Below, piece after piece: positions 26,474 through 34,258 of a stretch of 64,000 bases of DNA. The notes under the pieces are model-generated. The model worked only from the letters and a program-made list of their open reading frames with translations. It was not told the origin of the DNA and did not search any database. A program made the translations under genes and the position numbers. The DNA comes from an uncultured Alistipes sp. (GTDB lineage Bacteria; Bacteroidota; Bacteroidia; Bacteroidales; Rikenellaceae), in contig CANQIF010000002.1 of the NCBI GenBank assembly GCA_947623965.1, forward strand, positions 62,001-126,000. Direction: 5' to 3'. Position 1 is the stretch's first letter. Every line of letters begins with the position of its first letter.

Positions 26474-26741
26474 AAGTTGGCGCTTGCTTCCGCGCTCGAC
26501 GTATTCGTATCCTTGACTTCGTCGAAAATACTTCGCCTCGGCAATGCACAAATAAATTTGGCATTGCGCTTGGTTTATTCGTATCTTTGGCTTCGCCTTA
26601 GATACTCCGTCTCGGCAGAATCAAGCTGACACTTGTTTCTGCTCTCGACTTTTCGTATCCTTGACTTCGTCGAAGATACTTCGCCTCGGCAAAATGCAAA
26701 TAAATTTGCTTTTGCCCTCGGCTTATTCGTATCTTTGCCAT
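26474..26741 (+). repeat. 74-bp promoter-bearing tandem repeat, four copies, upstream of ispF
   Basis: -7-like elements lie exactly 74 bp apart: TATCCTTG 26508-26515, TATCTTTG 26582-26589, TATCCTTG 26656-26663, TATCTTTG 26730-26737. Each has a TTG 20-22 nt upstream. Between them recur CTTCGTCGAA.ATACTTCGCCTCGGCA and AAATAAATTTG-type words. Copies 2 and 4 have the better promoter match, so odd and even copies differ. The last copy abuts the ispF start codon. Confidence 0.85.
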
Positions 26742-27227
26742 ATGGAATGCAATTTCAGAATCGGGCACGGCTACGACGTGCACTGCCTGCAGGAGGGGCT
26801 GCGGCTTGTCCTGGGAGGGGTGGAGATCCCCTATGACAAGGGCTTCGTCGCCCATTCGGACGGCGACGTGGCGATCCACGCCATCTGCGACGCGCTGCTG
26901 GGGGCTGCGGCGCTGGGCGATATCGGGCTCCACTTCCCCGACACGTCGGCCGATTTCGCCGGGATCGATTCGCGTGTGCTGCTGCGCCGCGTCGTATCGC
27001 TGCTGCGCGAACGGGGCTATGCGGTCGGCAACGTCGACTGCACGATCCGTATGCAGCGCCCCAAGCTGCGCCCCTACATCGACCGGATGCGCCAGGCGCT
27101 GGCCGAGGCCATGGAGGTGGAGGTGGAGCGCGTCTCGGTCAAGGCGACCACCACCGAACGGTTGGGCTTCGAGGGGCGCGAAGAGGGCGCCTCGGTCTCG
27201 GCCGTGGCTTTGATCTACCGCGCATAG
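26742..27227 (+). CDS. ispF: 2-C-methyl-D-erythritol 2,4-cyclodiphosphate synthase
   Basis: 161 residues, cytosolic MEP-pathway enzyme making 2-C-methyl-D-erythritol 2,4-cyclodiphosphate for isoprenoids. Family signature RIGHGYDVH (metal ligands Asp and His), VAHSDGDVAIHAICDALLGAAALGDIG, HFPDTSADFAGIDS, and C-terminal KATTTERLGFEGREEGASVSAVALI. Trimeric zinc enzyme. ATG 26742 is only 5 nt past the -7 element of the last 74-bp repeat, so the mRNA is probably leaderless or nearly so. Confidence 0.97.
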   Translation: MECNFRIGHGYDVHCLQEGLRLVLGGVEIPYDKGFVAHSDGDVAIHAICDALLGAAALGDIGLHFPDTSADFAGIDSRVLLRRVVSLLRERGYAVGNVDCTIRMQRPKLRPYIDRMRQALAEAMEVEVERVSVKATTTERLGFEGREEGASVSAVALIYRA

Positions 27228-27250
27228 CGTTTCGATCCGCAGGAAAATGA

Positions 27251-27282
27251 GAAAGGCGGCCCCTTGAGAGGGGCCGCCTTTC
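27251..27282. terminator. Bidirectional terminator after ispF
   Basis: Perfect 12-bp stem AAAGGCGGCCCC/GGGGCCGCCTTT, 6-nt loop, between convergent genes. Confidence 0.85.
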
Positions 27283-27345
27283 ATGTGTCGGGCCGGTGCT
27301 TCCCGCAGTCGTCTGCGAAGGGCTCCTGCCCTCGGTCGTTTGTCG

Positions 27346-28119
27346 TCACCCCTGCAGGCCGCCCGTGTAGCGCATCGTGACACGGGGCGCGACGAGGGTC
27401 AGCTGCGCTTCGCCCGTCGTCGTCGAGACGAACAATTCGATGTGGTAGACTTCGTCGTCGTGTCCGAGGTCGAAGGTGATCTCCCAGCCCGACTGCAGGC
27501 GCGAGGCCCGGTAGTCGCGCAGGGTCATCGAGTCGAAGTTGAGCACGTCGAGGCGTCTTATGGATCCTTGCTCAATCGGGAGGTGCAGCTCGATGTGGTC
27601 GGCTGCGACGGCGCAATAGTAGAAGTCCGCATAGATCCGGTGTTCGCGGCCTGCGGGCAGTTCGTGCATGGTGCGGGCCCGGAAGAAGTAGCGGTGCGAA
27701 CGGATGAGTGAATCGATCCGCGCGGCGAAGTCGCGGGCCTGCAGCCGGCGCCGTTCCGCGCGGCCCATCTGCGGGGCGACGGCGTAATAGGTCGTCGTCT
27801 CGTCGATCTGCACGGGCGCCTGCTGTACGGGGACGATCGTCTGCTGCGGCACGGAGTCGGCGGCCGATACGGTGAGTGTGTATTGCGCCGTCATGGGCTG
27901 CGGAGCAGTTGCCCCGACGGGCTGCTGCGGGAGTGCTGCCTGCTGCAGGGCTGCCGGTTGCGCCGGTTGCGCCGGTTGCTGCGCTGCCGCCGGGGTGGCG
28001 GGCATTGGCTGCACCGGCTGTTGCACAGGCTGTGGCATCGGTTGTTGGGCGGCGGCCCGGCCGACAGCGAGGAGTAGCAGGAGCGCGGCTGCCGAAAGCG
28101 TCGGAAAGAGCGTTTTCAT
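27346..28119 (-). CDS. DUF4251 protein with Gln/Pro/Ala-rich linker
   Basis: 257 residues: signal peptide (MKTLFPTLSAAALLLLLAVGRAAA), a low-complexity Gln-Pro-Ala linker (about 25-75), then a DUF4251-like beta domain from about residue 120 (ARDFAARIDSLIRSHRYFFRARTMHELPAGREHRIYADFYYCAVAADHIELHLPI ... RSGWEITFDL, with VTMRYTGGLQG at the end). DUF4251 is a periplasmic Bacteroidetes family of unknown role. It is encoded 13 nt after a second, shorter DUF4251 protein, so the pair is likely co-transcribed. Confidence 0.72.
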   Translation of the reverse strand: MKTLFPTLSAAALLLLLAVGRAAAQQPMPQPVQQPVQPMPATPAAAQQPAQPAQPAALQQAALPQQPVGATAPQPMTAQYTLTVSAADSVPQQTIVPVQQAPVQIDETTTYYAVAPQMGRAERRRLQARDFAARIDSLIRSHRYFFRARTMHELPAGREHRIYADFYYCAVAADHIELHLPIEQGSIRRLDVLNFDSMTLRDYRASRLQSGWEITFDLGHDDEVYHIELFVSTTTGEAQLTLVAPRVTMRYTGGLQG

Positions 28120-28132
28120 AACCGGCCGACCG

Positions 28133-28675
28133 TCAATAGAGTTGCGAGATGGAGCCCGAGTACTGCACGGGGCTGTACCACGGATTGGTGATCGTCAGCG
28201 TGGCGCCGCCCGTGCGCGAATAGATCTCGAAGGTGAAGGTGTAGGTCGAGGCCGAGAAAAGCGAGGTGTTGAAGGTGACCATCCATCCCTCGTGGGTCTG
28301 CTCGGTGGTGTAGCCTTCGAGGCTCGGCACGGTGCAGTTGATCATCGTGACGTAGTAGGGCGGGACGTACCCTTTGATGTAGGGCAGACAGATGTCGGCC
28401 GTCGAACCCCAGATGCCGACGTTGAATTCGGGGTTCATGATCTGCCGCATCGGACCGGCCGGCTGGCGCTGCATGGTCTGCGGGTTGAACTGGAAGTTGC
28501 GCGAAAGAACGATCGAATCGGTCATTCGTTCGTACTCGGCGATGCGTTGGGCGCGGCGCTTTTCGCGCACCTCGCGGCGCTCCTCCTTCGGTGAAAGATT
28601 CTTTTTCTGTCCGATGACGCTCACGGCGGCGATCATCAGCAGCACGGCGGTCAAGGCGTAGAATAAACGTTTCAT
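28133..28675 (-). CDS. DUF4251 protein
   Basis: 180 residues: signal peptide (MKRLFYALTAVLLMIAAVSVIG), charged helix (KEERREVREKRRAQRIAEYERMTDSIVLSRNFQFNP), then the DUF4251 beta domain with ADICLPYIKGYVPP and GYTTEQTHEGWMVTFNTSL, ending SPVQYSGSISQLY. Paralogue of the downstream gene; the pair probably acts together in the periplasm. ATG 28675 chosen for the signal peptide. Confidence 0.75.
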   Translation of the reverse strand: MKRLFYALTAVLLMIAAVSVIGQKKNLSPKEERREVREKRRAQRIAEYERMTDSIVLSRNFQFNPQTMQRQPAGPMRQIMNPEFNVGIWGSTADICLPYIKGYVPPYYVTMINCTVPSLEGYTTEQTHEGWMVTFNTSLFSASTYTFTFEIYSRTGGATLTITNPWYSPVQYSGSISQLY

Positions 28676-28777
28676 GAGCTGTTGATTTTGGTAGGTTGTG
28701 CGCGAGGGAGCGAGCAAAATCGGTGCCGTTTTCTACGGCGGGCGAGGTGGGTGCGGGTTCGCGGCGGGCGACCGCAC

Positions 28778-28808
28778 AAAAAAAGGCGCAACGGTTTGCG
28801 TTGCGCCT
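28778..28808 (-). terminator. Terminator of the cupin gene
   Basis: Minus-strand stem AGGCGCAACG/CGTTGCGCCT, followed by seven Ts. Confidence 0.88.
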
Positions 28809-28851
28809 GCACCGGGATTCGGAAAGGTTCCCGAAGCGGTTTTGAGGGCTT

Positions 28852-29196
28852 CTACTTCTTCAGGAAGTCGGCCCGCATCGGCGAGAACGTGTCGATCAAG
28901 ATGCCGGCTTCGAGGCAGACGGCGCCGTGCAACTGGTCGGGCTCGACGTAGTAGCCGTCGCCCGCTTCGAGGATGCGCTTTTCGTCGCCGATCGTCAGCT
29001 CGAATTTGCCGCTGACGACATACGAGGCCTGCGAGTGGTAGTGGGTGTGGGGGGTGCCGATGGCGCCCTTCTCGAACTTGACCTTGACGAGCATCAGCTG
29101 GCCGTCGTAGGCCATCACCTGACGCGTCACGCCCGGAGCGGGATTTTCCCAGGCGATCTCCCGCTCGATCTGAAAGGTTGTACTGCGTGTTTTCAT
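28852..29196 (-). CDS. Single-domain cupin (KdgF-like)
   Basis: 114 residues forming one cupin barrel. Motif 1 GAIGTPHTHYHSQASYVVSGKFEL supplies two or three His and a Gln; motif 2 GDGYYVEPDQLHGAVCLEAG supplies the last His. The closest remembered pattern is KdgF-type cupins, which linearise unsaturated uronates in pectin and alginate breakdown. That would suit the nearby beta-helix protein, but substrate is unproven. No signal peptide: cytosolic. Expressed from a 74-bp repeat promoter 24 nt upstream. Confidence 0.8.
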   Translation of the reverse strand: MKTRSTTFQIEREIAWENPAPGVTRQVMAYDGQLMLVKVKFEKGAIGTPHTHYHSQASYVVSGKFELTIGDEKRILEAGDGYYVEPDQLHGAVCLEAGILIDTFSPMRADFLKK

Positions 29197-29214
29197 TGGG
29201 TTGTGCGTTTTTAG

Positions 29215-29365
29215 CAGGACAAAGATACGAATAAGCCGAGGGCAAAAGCAAATTTATTTGCATTTTGCCGAGGCGAAGTATCTTCGGCGAAGCCAAAATA
29301 CGAATAAGTCGGGAGCAAAATGCAAACTTGTTTGCGATTTTACCGGTTTATTCGGTCGCTTTGCG
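29215..29365 (-). repeat. 74-bp promoter-bearing tandem repeat (about 2 copies), promoter of the cupin gene
   Basis: CAAAGATA (minus -7) at 29220-29227 and a 1-nt-deleted copy CAAAATA starting at 29294, 74 bp on. The GCAAATTTATTTGC palindrome and the CCGAGGCGAAGTATCTTCG word match the other loci. It leads, through a conserved linker (TTTATTCGGTCGCTTTGCGA), straight into the GC-rich repeat, exactly as at 13.0-13.2 kb. Confidence 0.82.
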
Positions 29366-29800
29366 AGCAGCGATTCGGTCCGGCAGGACCGGCGAGCCGC
29401 AGCCTGGGGGCGGCGGAGGCCCGCAGTTCGTGGCCGAATCTGCGTGCCTTCCGCAGGCTGCAGCCCGAGCGGCAATTTTGAATCTTGAATTTTGAATACT
29501 GAATTTGCGGTTCCGGCAAGGAACCGCAGCGGGCCGCAGCCTCCCCGGCGCGGAGGCCCGCAACTCCTCTGCGTCGTTGCGCCCTCCGCAGGCTGCGACC
29601 CGAACGCAGCATTTTTCATTTTTAATTCTTCATTTTACATTTGCGCCCGAACGGGCGCTGCAGCCCGCAGCCGCCCCCGGGCGGAGGGCTGCATTCTCGC
29701 GCAGCTCGAAAGCAAGCCCGTCCGCTCGGCTGCGGGCTTGCCCGGGCTGTATCGACAGACCCTTCGTTGGCGAAGTAGCTTCGACGAAGCCAAAGATATC
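29366..29800. repeat. GC-rich composite hairpin repeat, locus 4, with a partial 74-bp copy at its end
   Basis: CGGTCCGGCAGGACCG hairpin; CCGCAGCCTGGGGGCGGCGG module; AT ladder at about 29475-29505; GCGGTTCCGGCAAGGAACCGC hairpin; second ladder at about 29613-29640; CGCCCGAACGGGCG hairpin; then CCCCCGGGCGGAGGGCTGC and CCGCTCGGCTGCGGGC. Near 29765-29798 a decayed 74-bp-type segment (CTTCGACGAAGCCAAAGATA) reappears. No coding potential. Confidence 0.72.
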
Positions 29801-29912
29801 AGCTCGGGTTCTATATGAAACAAAAAAACAAAGATGCGTCAACGACCGGCACATCTTTGTTTTTACCCCTGTCTCGTCCTGCAATAGCGTTACACAAAAA
29901 AAAGATTAGGCT

Positions 29913-30350
29913 ATGGGAGAAGAGATTAAAAGCTTGTATATCAAGCGGACGCAACGGGATTATTCGCTGGGTTTTAAGTTGTCGGTTGTACGCGAAATCG
30001 AACAAGGGGATTTATCCATTCGAGGCTCATTACGCAAGTATGGCATCCAAAGTCATAGCACGGTTTTGAATTGGTGCCGAAAATAGGGTAAATTTGAGCG
30101 AGAAATGGTTGTAAACAAAATGAACAAGGGAAAAACGCCCCAGCAACGCATCTTTGAGTTGGAGCAGGAGAATGAACGCCTGCGCCGTCAGAACGCCTTT
30201 TTACAGAAAGAAGTAGAGGATGCAACAGACAAGGCGGGCATCTTGGATATGATAATCAAGATAGCCGAGGAAGAGTTACACCTGCCAATACGAAAAAAAT
30301 CGGTACCCGAGCAGTCGAAAAGTACTCCAAAGAGCAAGCAAAGCCGATAG
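29913..30350 (+). pseudogene. IS3 OrfA with an in-frame amber stop
   Basis: OrfA would be 145 residues: an HTH part (SLGFKLSVVREIEQGDLSIRGSLRKYGIQSHSTVLNWCRK) and a leucine-zipper-like part (RIFELEQENERLRRQNAFLQKEVEDA). Codon 58 (30084-30086) is TAG, where a Tyr codon (TAT/TAC) would be expected between WCRK and GKFE. Downstream ATGs (30105, 30120) are in frame, so a truncated zipper-OrfB product is possible. The element is probably unable to move by itself. Confidence 0.78.
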
Positions 30351-31216
30351 GCGCTCTTTGCCGGCTGGTCGGGGTTTCACGACAGAAGTACTATCGCGAC
30401 AGGTGGCGTGTAAGATGCAGTCAAGACAAGGCAGCGGAGGTCGTATCGCTTGTGCAGGAGATTCGGCGCGTGATGCCGCGCATAGGAGTACGTAAATTGT
30501 ATCACCTGTTGAAAGAACCGCTCACCGCCTTGGGCGTAGGACGGGATAAACTCTTCGATGTTCTGCGGGCCAATCATCTGCTGGTCGTGCCGAAGCGCCA
30601 ATACCGTCAAACGACCCAATCGAAGCATCTGTATTATAAGCACAAGAATCTTGTGTTGACGCGGGTTCCCACTCGTCCCGAAGAGATATGGGTGTCGGAT
30701 ATAACCTATGTCGGAGGCAGAGACCGACATACGTATTTAGCATTGATTACCGATGCCTACTCGAAGAAAATCATGGGCTATGATCTCTCAGCGTCACTTT
30801 CTGCAGAAGGAGCTGTAAGAGCGTTAAGAATGGCGTGTCGAGATAGAATGTATAAGGAGCAACCACTGATACACCACTTGGATAGGGGCATACAATACTG
30901 TTGTGATGAGTACCAGCAGCGACTGAAAGAATATGGTATTATGGTAAGTATGACGGAGCGTTATGATCCATACGCAAATGCTGTGGCGGAGCGGATAAAT
31001 GCGACTATAAAACACGAATTTTTATTGGAGAAGTTGTCGTGCGATTTAAGGACACAGCAGAAGGTGGTGGCACAGAGTGTGGCGATATATAACGGTATGC
31101 GTCCGCACCTGTCGTGCGGTATGCTTACGCCCGACCAAATGCATCGCCAAAACATAAAGAAAGTTAAAACGTACAGAACATTAAACCACAACACGGGCGC
31201 CCGCGTTGTGGTTTAA
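30290..31216 (+). CDS. IS3 OrfB transposase catalytic domain, reached by -1 frameshift
   Basis: DDE integrase-fold transposase. Triad visible: Asp in VSDITY, Asp in HHLDRGIQY (usual Ser replaced by Leu), Glu in NAVAERINATIKHEF. The frame opens upstream of 30452 and runs through KKIGTRAVEKYSKEQAKPIGALCRLVGVSRQKYY. It overlaps orfA at a run of seven As (about 30292-30298), the classic A-AAA-AAA slippery site for a fused OrfAB. An independent start is GTG 30452. The catalytic frame is intact, but orfA is broken. Confidence 0.8.
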   Translation, partial: TKKIGTRAVEKYSKEQAKPIGALCRLVGVSRQKYYRDRWRVRCSQDKAAEVVSLVQEIRRVMPRIGVRKLYHLLKEPLTALGVGRDKLFDVLRANHLLVVPKRQYRQTTQSKHLYYKHKNLVLTRVPTRPEEIWVSDITYVGGRDRHTYLALITDAYSKKIMGYDLSASLSAEGAVRALRMACRDRMYKEQPLIHHLDRGIQYCCDEYQQRLKEYGIMVSMTERYDPYANAVAERINATIKHEFLLEKLSCDLRTQQKVVAQSVAIYNGMRPHLSCGMLTPDQMHRQNIKKVKTYRTLNHNTGARVVV

Positions 31217-31270
31217 CAAACTTTTATTATTTTTGTATCAAATCCTGTAACGCTTTTTTAGGACGACACA

Positions 31271-31507
31271 CCCCCCCCCTCCGGGTTGGCGGTGCGTAGG
31301 GGATTTTAATTCTCCGATGAAATGCACAGTTTATCAGTAGGTTACGCTTGTTTTTGTAGTTTCGGGTCACAATGTGGTTACGCCGTTTCGACGCTCGAAA
31401 ATCGACGTCCGCGAATGCCCGTCCTTCAAAGAACTTTCACGGTTCAAATCTAACCTGTTTTGGGGAAATATGCAAGTTTAATCTTTCATTTTCAGGTCCT
31501 TTTCCAT
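31271..31507. other. Intergenic stretch between the IS and the reductase remnant
   Basis: Begins with nine Cs (31271-31279). I see no gene, clear promoter or strong terminator in it. Confidence 0.5.
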
Positions 31508-32347
31508 TTATTTCCATCCCATGAACATGCGGGCCGTTTCGGCGTCGTGGTGGTCGAAGAAGAGACTCTTGCCCGTGTCGAGCGTGGCGATGGCGGCCAT
31601 ATCTTCGTCGGAGAGTGTGAAGTCGAAAATGTCGATGTTCTGCCGCATCCGCTCCACATGGGTCGATTTGGGGATGATGACAACGCCGCGCTGAATGAGC
31701 CAGCGCAGGGCGACCTGCACCACCGATTTGCCGTATTTGTGACCGATTTCGGCCAGCAGCGGATTGGTGAAAAAATTGTTACGTCCTTCGGCCAGCGGCC
31801 CCCACGACATGATGCGCGTGCCGAACTCCTCCATGATGCGCTGCGCTTCAATCTGCTGGTCGAAGACGTGCGTTTCCACCTGATTGACTGCCGGGACGAT
31901 GTCCATGTTGCTGGCCAAGTCGATGAAGTGGTCGGGGTAGAAGTTCGACACGCCGATAGCGCGCAGTTTTCCCTCCTGATAGGCCTCCTCCAATGCCCGA
32001 TAAGCCCCGTAACGGTCTCAGAAGGGCTGGTGCAGCAACATCAGATCGATGTAATCGGTCTGCAACCTGCGCAGACTCTCGTCAATGGAGGCCTTCGCTT
32101 TCTCGTAACCGTAGTTGGAGATCCACACTTTCGACACGAGAAAAATATCCCGGCGGTCGATGCCGCTTTTGCGCACGGCGTTACCCACGCTCTCCTCGTT
32201 GTGGTAAGCCTGCGCCGTGTCGATCATGCGGTAGCCGACGCTCAGGGCACCTGCAACGTAGCGCTCGCACTCGGCGGGCGAAACCTGATAGACGCCGTAA
32301 CCCATCTGAAGCATCTCGATGCCGTTGTTCAATTTCACAGTTTGCAT
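31508..32347 (-). pseudogene. Aldo/keto reductase with an in-frame TGA
   Basis: A 279-residue cytosolic AKR (2,5-diketo-gluconate-reductase-like), split by TGA at 32018-32020. N-part MQTVKLNNGIEMLQMGYGVYQV ... IDTAQAYHNEE ... VSKVWISNYGY ... LMLLHQPF, stop, then DRYGAYRALEEAYQEGKLRAIGVSNFYPDHF ... PKSTHVERM. The tetrad Asp, Tyr, Lys, His is all present upstream of the stop. A Gly codon (GGA) usually occupies the stop position (HQPFGD). Either a nonsense mutation or a sequence error. Same strand and 14 nt from the flavodoxin remnant. Confidence 0.85.
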
Positions 32348-32361
32348 ATTTCCCGTTGTTT

Positions 32362-33050
32362 TTATTCGACAATACCGATATTGCGCAACCACGTTGCGAT
32401 GGTTTGTTCGTTGATTCGTCCGCTCGTCAGTCCTTCGCCGGTCAGATGCGCAGCATCGGGCGTAAGCTCCATGATGCGTGCCAGCGTTTCGTACGGTAGG
32501 TGGCGGCATAGGTGCAGAACGGCACGACGGTTTTGCTCTCGAAATCGTAGCTCTCGGCAAAGGTACAAATAATCATCGGAGTAGTCCACCACCATACGGG
32601 GCAGCCGATGAACACCGTGTCATAATCTGCCCAATTCTCCACCGTGTCCGCAATAGCCGGACGGGCATTGTTGTTTTTCTCTTCGAGTGCAACTTCCGTA
32701 CAAGGGGTGTATTCTGTAGGATAAGGTATTACGGGTTCGATGCGGAAGATGTCGGCTCCGGTCTGGCGGGCAATCTCCTGCGCCATGCGCTGCGTCGTGC
32801 CGCCCCAACTGAAATAAACCACCAGTATTTTATGGTCGCCGGTCGGTGCGTCGGGATCGTCGCCTGGCTGCTGAGGTTCGTCGGGAGTCTCCGGCTCGTC
32901 TGGATTGTCGGGAGTCTCTTCGCCGCCGTCATCCGGAGTCTCGGGCGTTTCGATTTCCGGTTTTCGGGGTTCGTTTTCATCTTCGGGCGAGCAGGCGCCG
33001 AATGCCATGACGGCCGCAGCCATCATCAGATAAATCAGATACTTTTTCAT
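32362..33050 (-). pseudogene. Flavodoxin-family lipoprotein, frameshifted near the C-terminus
   Basis: Lipoprotein signal (MKKYLIYLMMAAAVMAFGAC), an acidic Pro/Glu/Asp-rich spacer (about 22-70), then a flavodoxin domain: KILVVYFSWGGTTQRMAQEI (FMN phosphate loop), IGCPVWWWTTPM and FCTYAATYR. A frameshift near 32485-32495 moves the end (ETLARIMELTPDAAHLTGEGL ... WLRNIGIVE) to another frame. Closely similar to the intact flavodoxin at 42072. Export of a flavodoxin is unusual. Confidence 0.8.
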
Positions 33051-33280
33051 ACGTGTATTATTTAATTGTTGTTGCTGTTGCAAGCTTCCGAGTGCAAAAT
33101 TAGAGAGCTCCGTTCGTCCCAACCGAACAAAAAATACGGGTTGAATTACCATTTTTTCGGGAATCGATTCCGCGTCGATGCAAAAACCGAAATAAGTGTA
33201 GTTTCAACCGATTTTTTCGTAAAAGCCATCCGAATGCTTCGCCCTAATTTTGCTTCATCGAACATAAATCGGAAACAGAT
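33051..33280. promoter_or_regulatory. Divergent promoter/operator region of the redox island
   Basis: Minus-strand -7-like TAATTTTG (33095-33102) serves the flavodoxin/AKR unit. Plus-strand -7-like TAATTTTG (33245-33252), 29 nt before the next ATG, serves the plus operon. Between them lies a perfect 12-bp palindrome GGAATCGATTCC (33160-33171) and a GTTCG...CGAAC inverted pair (33112-33127), candidate regulator sites. The regulator might be the AraC protein at 44053; this is a guess. Confidence 0.5.
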
Positions 33281-34255
33281 ATGAAAAGAAAAATCTTTAT
33301 CGGCCTTGCCGTACTGGCCTCGATGATAGGCAGCACCTCTTTCGCGCAGGATACGTACAAGACTGCCGCCGACGTACCGATGGTACAACTCAATAACGGC
33401 ATTCTGATGCCGCAGTTCGGACTGGGAACCTTCCTCCAACCCTCCGACGAGGTGTGCGAGCAGTCGTGCCTCACTGCCTTGCGCGCCGGCTACCGGCACA
33501 TCGACACCGCCCACGCCTACAACGACGAGGAGGGTGTAGGCCGTGCCGTGAAGCGTTTCATGGCCGAGAGCGGCACGCCGCGCGAACAGATCTGGATCAC
33601 CTCGAAACTTTGGCCAACGGAGTACGGCGAAGGTACGACGATGAAAGCAATCGATGAGATGCTGGAGCGGCTGCAACTGGATTATATCGACCTGCTGTAT
33701 GTCCACCAGCCTGTGGGCGATTTCGTCGGTGCATGGCACGACATGGAGAAAGCCGTTGCAATGGGCAAGGTGCGTGCGTTGGGCATCAGCAATTTCGATG
33801 CGAGCGACGAGGTGTTCGAACGCATCATGACCGAATCGCGCGTGAAACTTGCCGTGCTTCAGATCGAGTGCCATCCCTATGCGCAACGGTTGGCCATACG
33901 CGAGGAGGTGAAACCTTACGGCATCCATATTACCTGCTGGTTCCCGCTGGGCGGCGCGATGTCGAACGGCGCACTGTTCAAAGATCCCGTTATCCGGCAG
34001 ATTGCCGAAGTGCACGGAAAGTCGCCGGCACAGATTATTCTCCGCTGGCACATGCAGGAAGGATTTTCTGCCATTCCCGGAGCCTCGAATCCCGATTACA
34101 TCGAAGAGAATATCGAGATTTTCGATTTCGAGCTGACTGACGGGGAGATGGAGCAGATGCGTGGATTGAATAAAGAAAAACGTTTCTTCAATATGTCGCT
34201 CGAAGAAAAAGAACGTGCCTATCTCGGCAAGATGCCGATTCCGACACAGCGATAG
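33281..34255 (+). CDS. Exported aldo/keto reductase
   Basis: 324 residues: signal peptide MKRKIFIGLAVLASMIGSTSFAQ, then a complete AKR barrel. Catalytic tetrad Asp75 (HIDTAHAY), Tyr80, Lys109 (TSKLW) and His142 (YVHQP); C-terminal NADPH-site word IPGASNPDYIEENIEIFDFEL. AKRs reduce carbonyls with NADPH, normally in the cytosol; a cleavable signal on one is odd because the periplasm is not expected to hold NADPH. First gene of the long plus-strand run, 3 nt before the next AKR. Confidence 0.88.
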   Translation: MKRKIFIGLAVLASMIGSTSFAQDTYKTAADVPMVQLNNGILMPQFGLGTFLQPSDEVCEQSCLTALRAGYRHIDTAHAYNDEEGVGRAVKRFMAESGTPREQIWITSKLWPTEYGEGTTMKAIDEMLERLQLDYIDLLYVHQPVGDFVGAWHDMEKAVAMGKVRALGISNFDASDEVFERIMTESRVKLAVLQIECHPYAQRLAIREEVKPYGIHITCWFPLGGAMSNGALFKDPVIRQIAEVHGKSPAQIILRWHMQEGFSAIPGASNPDYIEENIEIFDFELTDGEMEQMRGLNKEKRFFNMSLEEKERAYLGKMPIPTQR

Positions 34256-34258
34256 AGT

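Larger units (their letters stand above)
29870..31270 (+). mobile_element. IS3-family insertion sequence
   Basis: 1401 bp bounded by imperfect 24-bp inverted repeats: left 29870-29893 (TGTCTCGTCCTGCAATAGCG...) and right 31247-31270 (reverse complement TGTGTCGTCCTAAAAAAGCG...), 20 of 24 identical. Both ends begin TGT. Flanks read ACCCC on the left and a C-run on the right, consistent with a 3-4 bp CCC(C) target duplication. Contains orfA and orfB with a slippery A run. A hairpin with CAAAGATG/CATCTTTG arms (29827-29860) lies just outside the left end. Confidence 0.88.

Noticed and set aside
23705..26629. 974-codon plus-strand ORF opposite pheT
   Set aside because: Antisense of a housekeeping gene in GC-rich DNA.
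29827..29860. Facing CATCTTTG elements as divergent promoters
   Set aside because: They are the arms of one hairpin flanked by A and T runs, more like a terminator; first base mismatches the -7 consensus.
31271..31279. C9 tract as a phase-variation switch
   Set aside because: It lies at the IS end, probably part of the target site, with no promoter or reading frame that would be affected.
32018..32020. In-frame TGA as selenocysteine in the aldo/keto reductase
   Set aside because: Family members have Gly here, not a catalytic Cys. Nearby genes are broken also by TAA, TAG and frameshifts, so recoding is not a common explanation.
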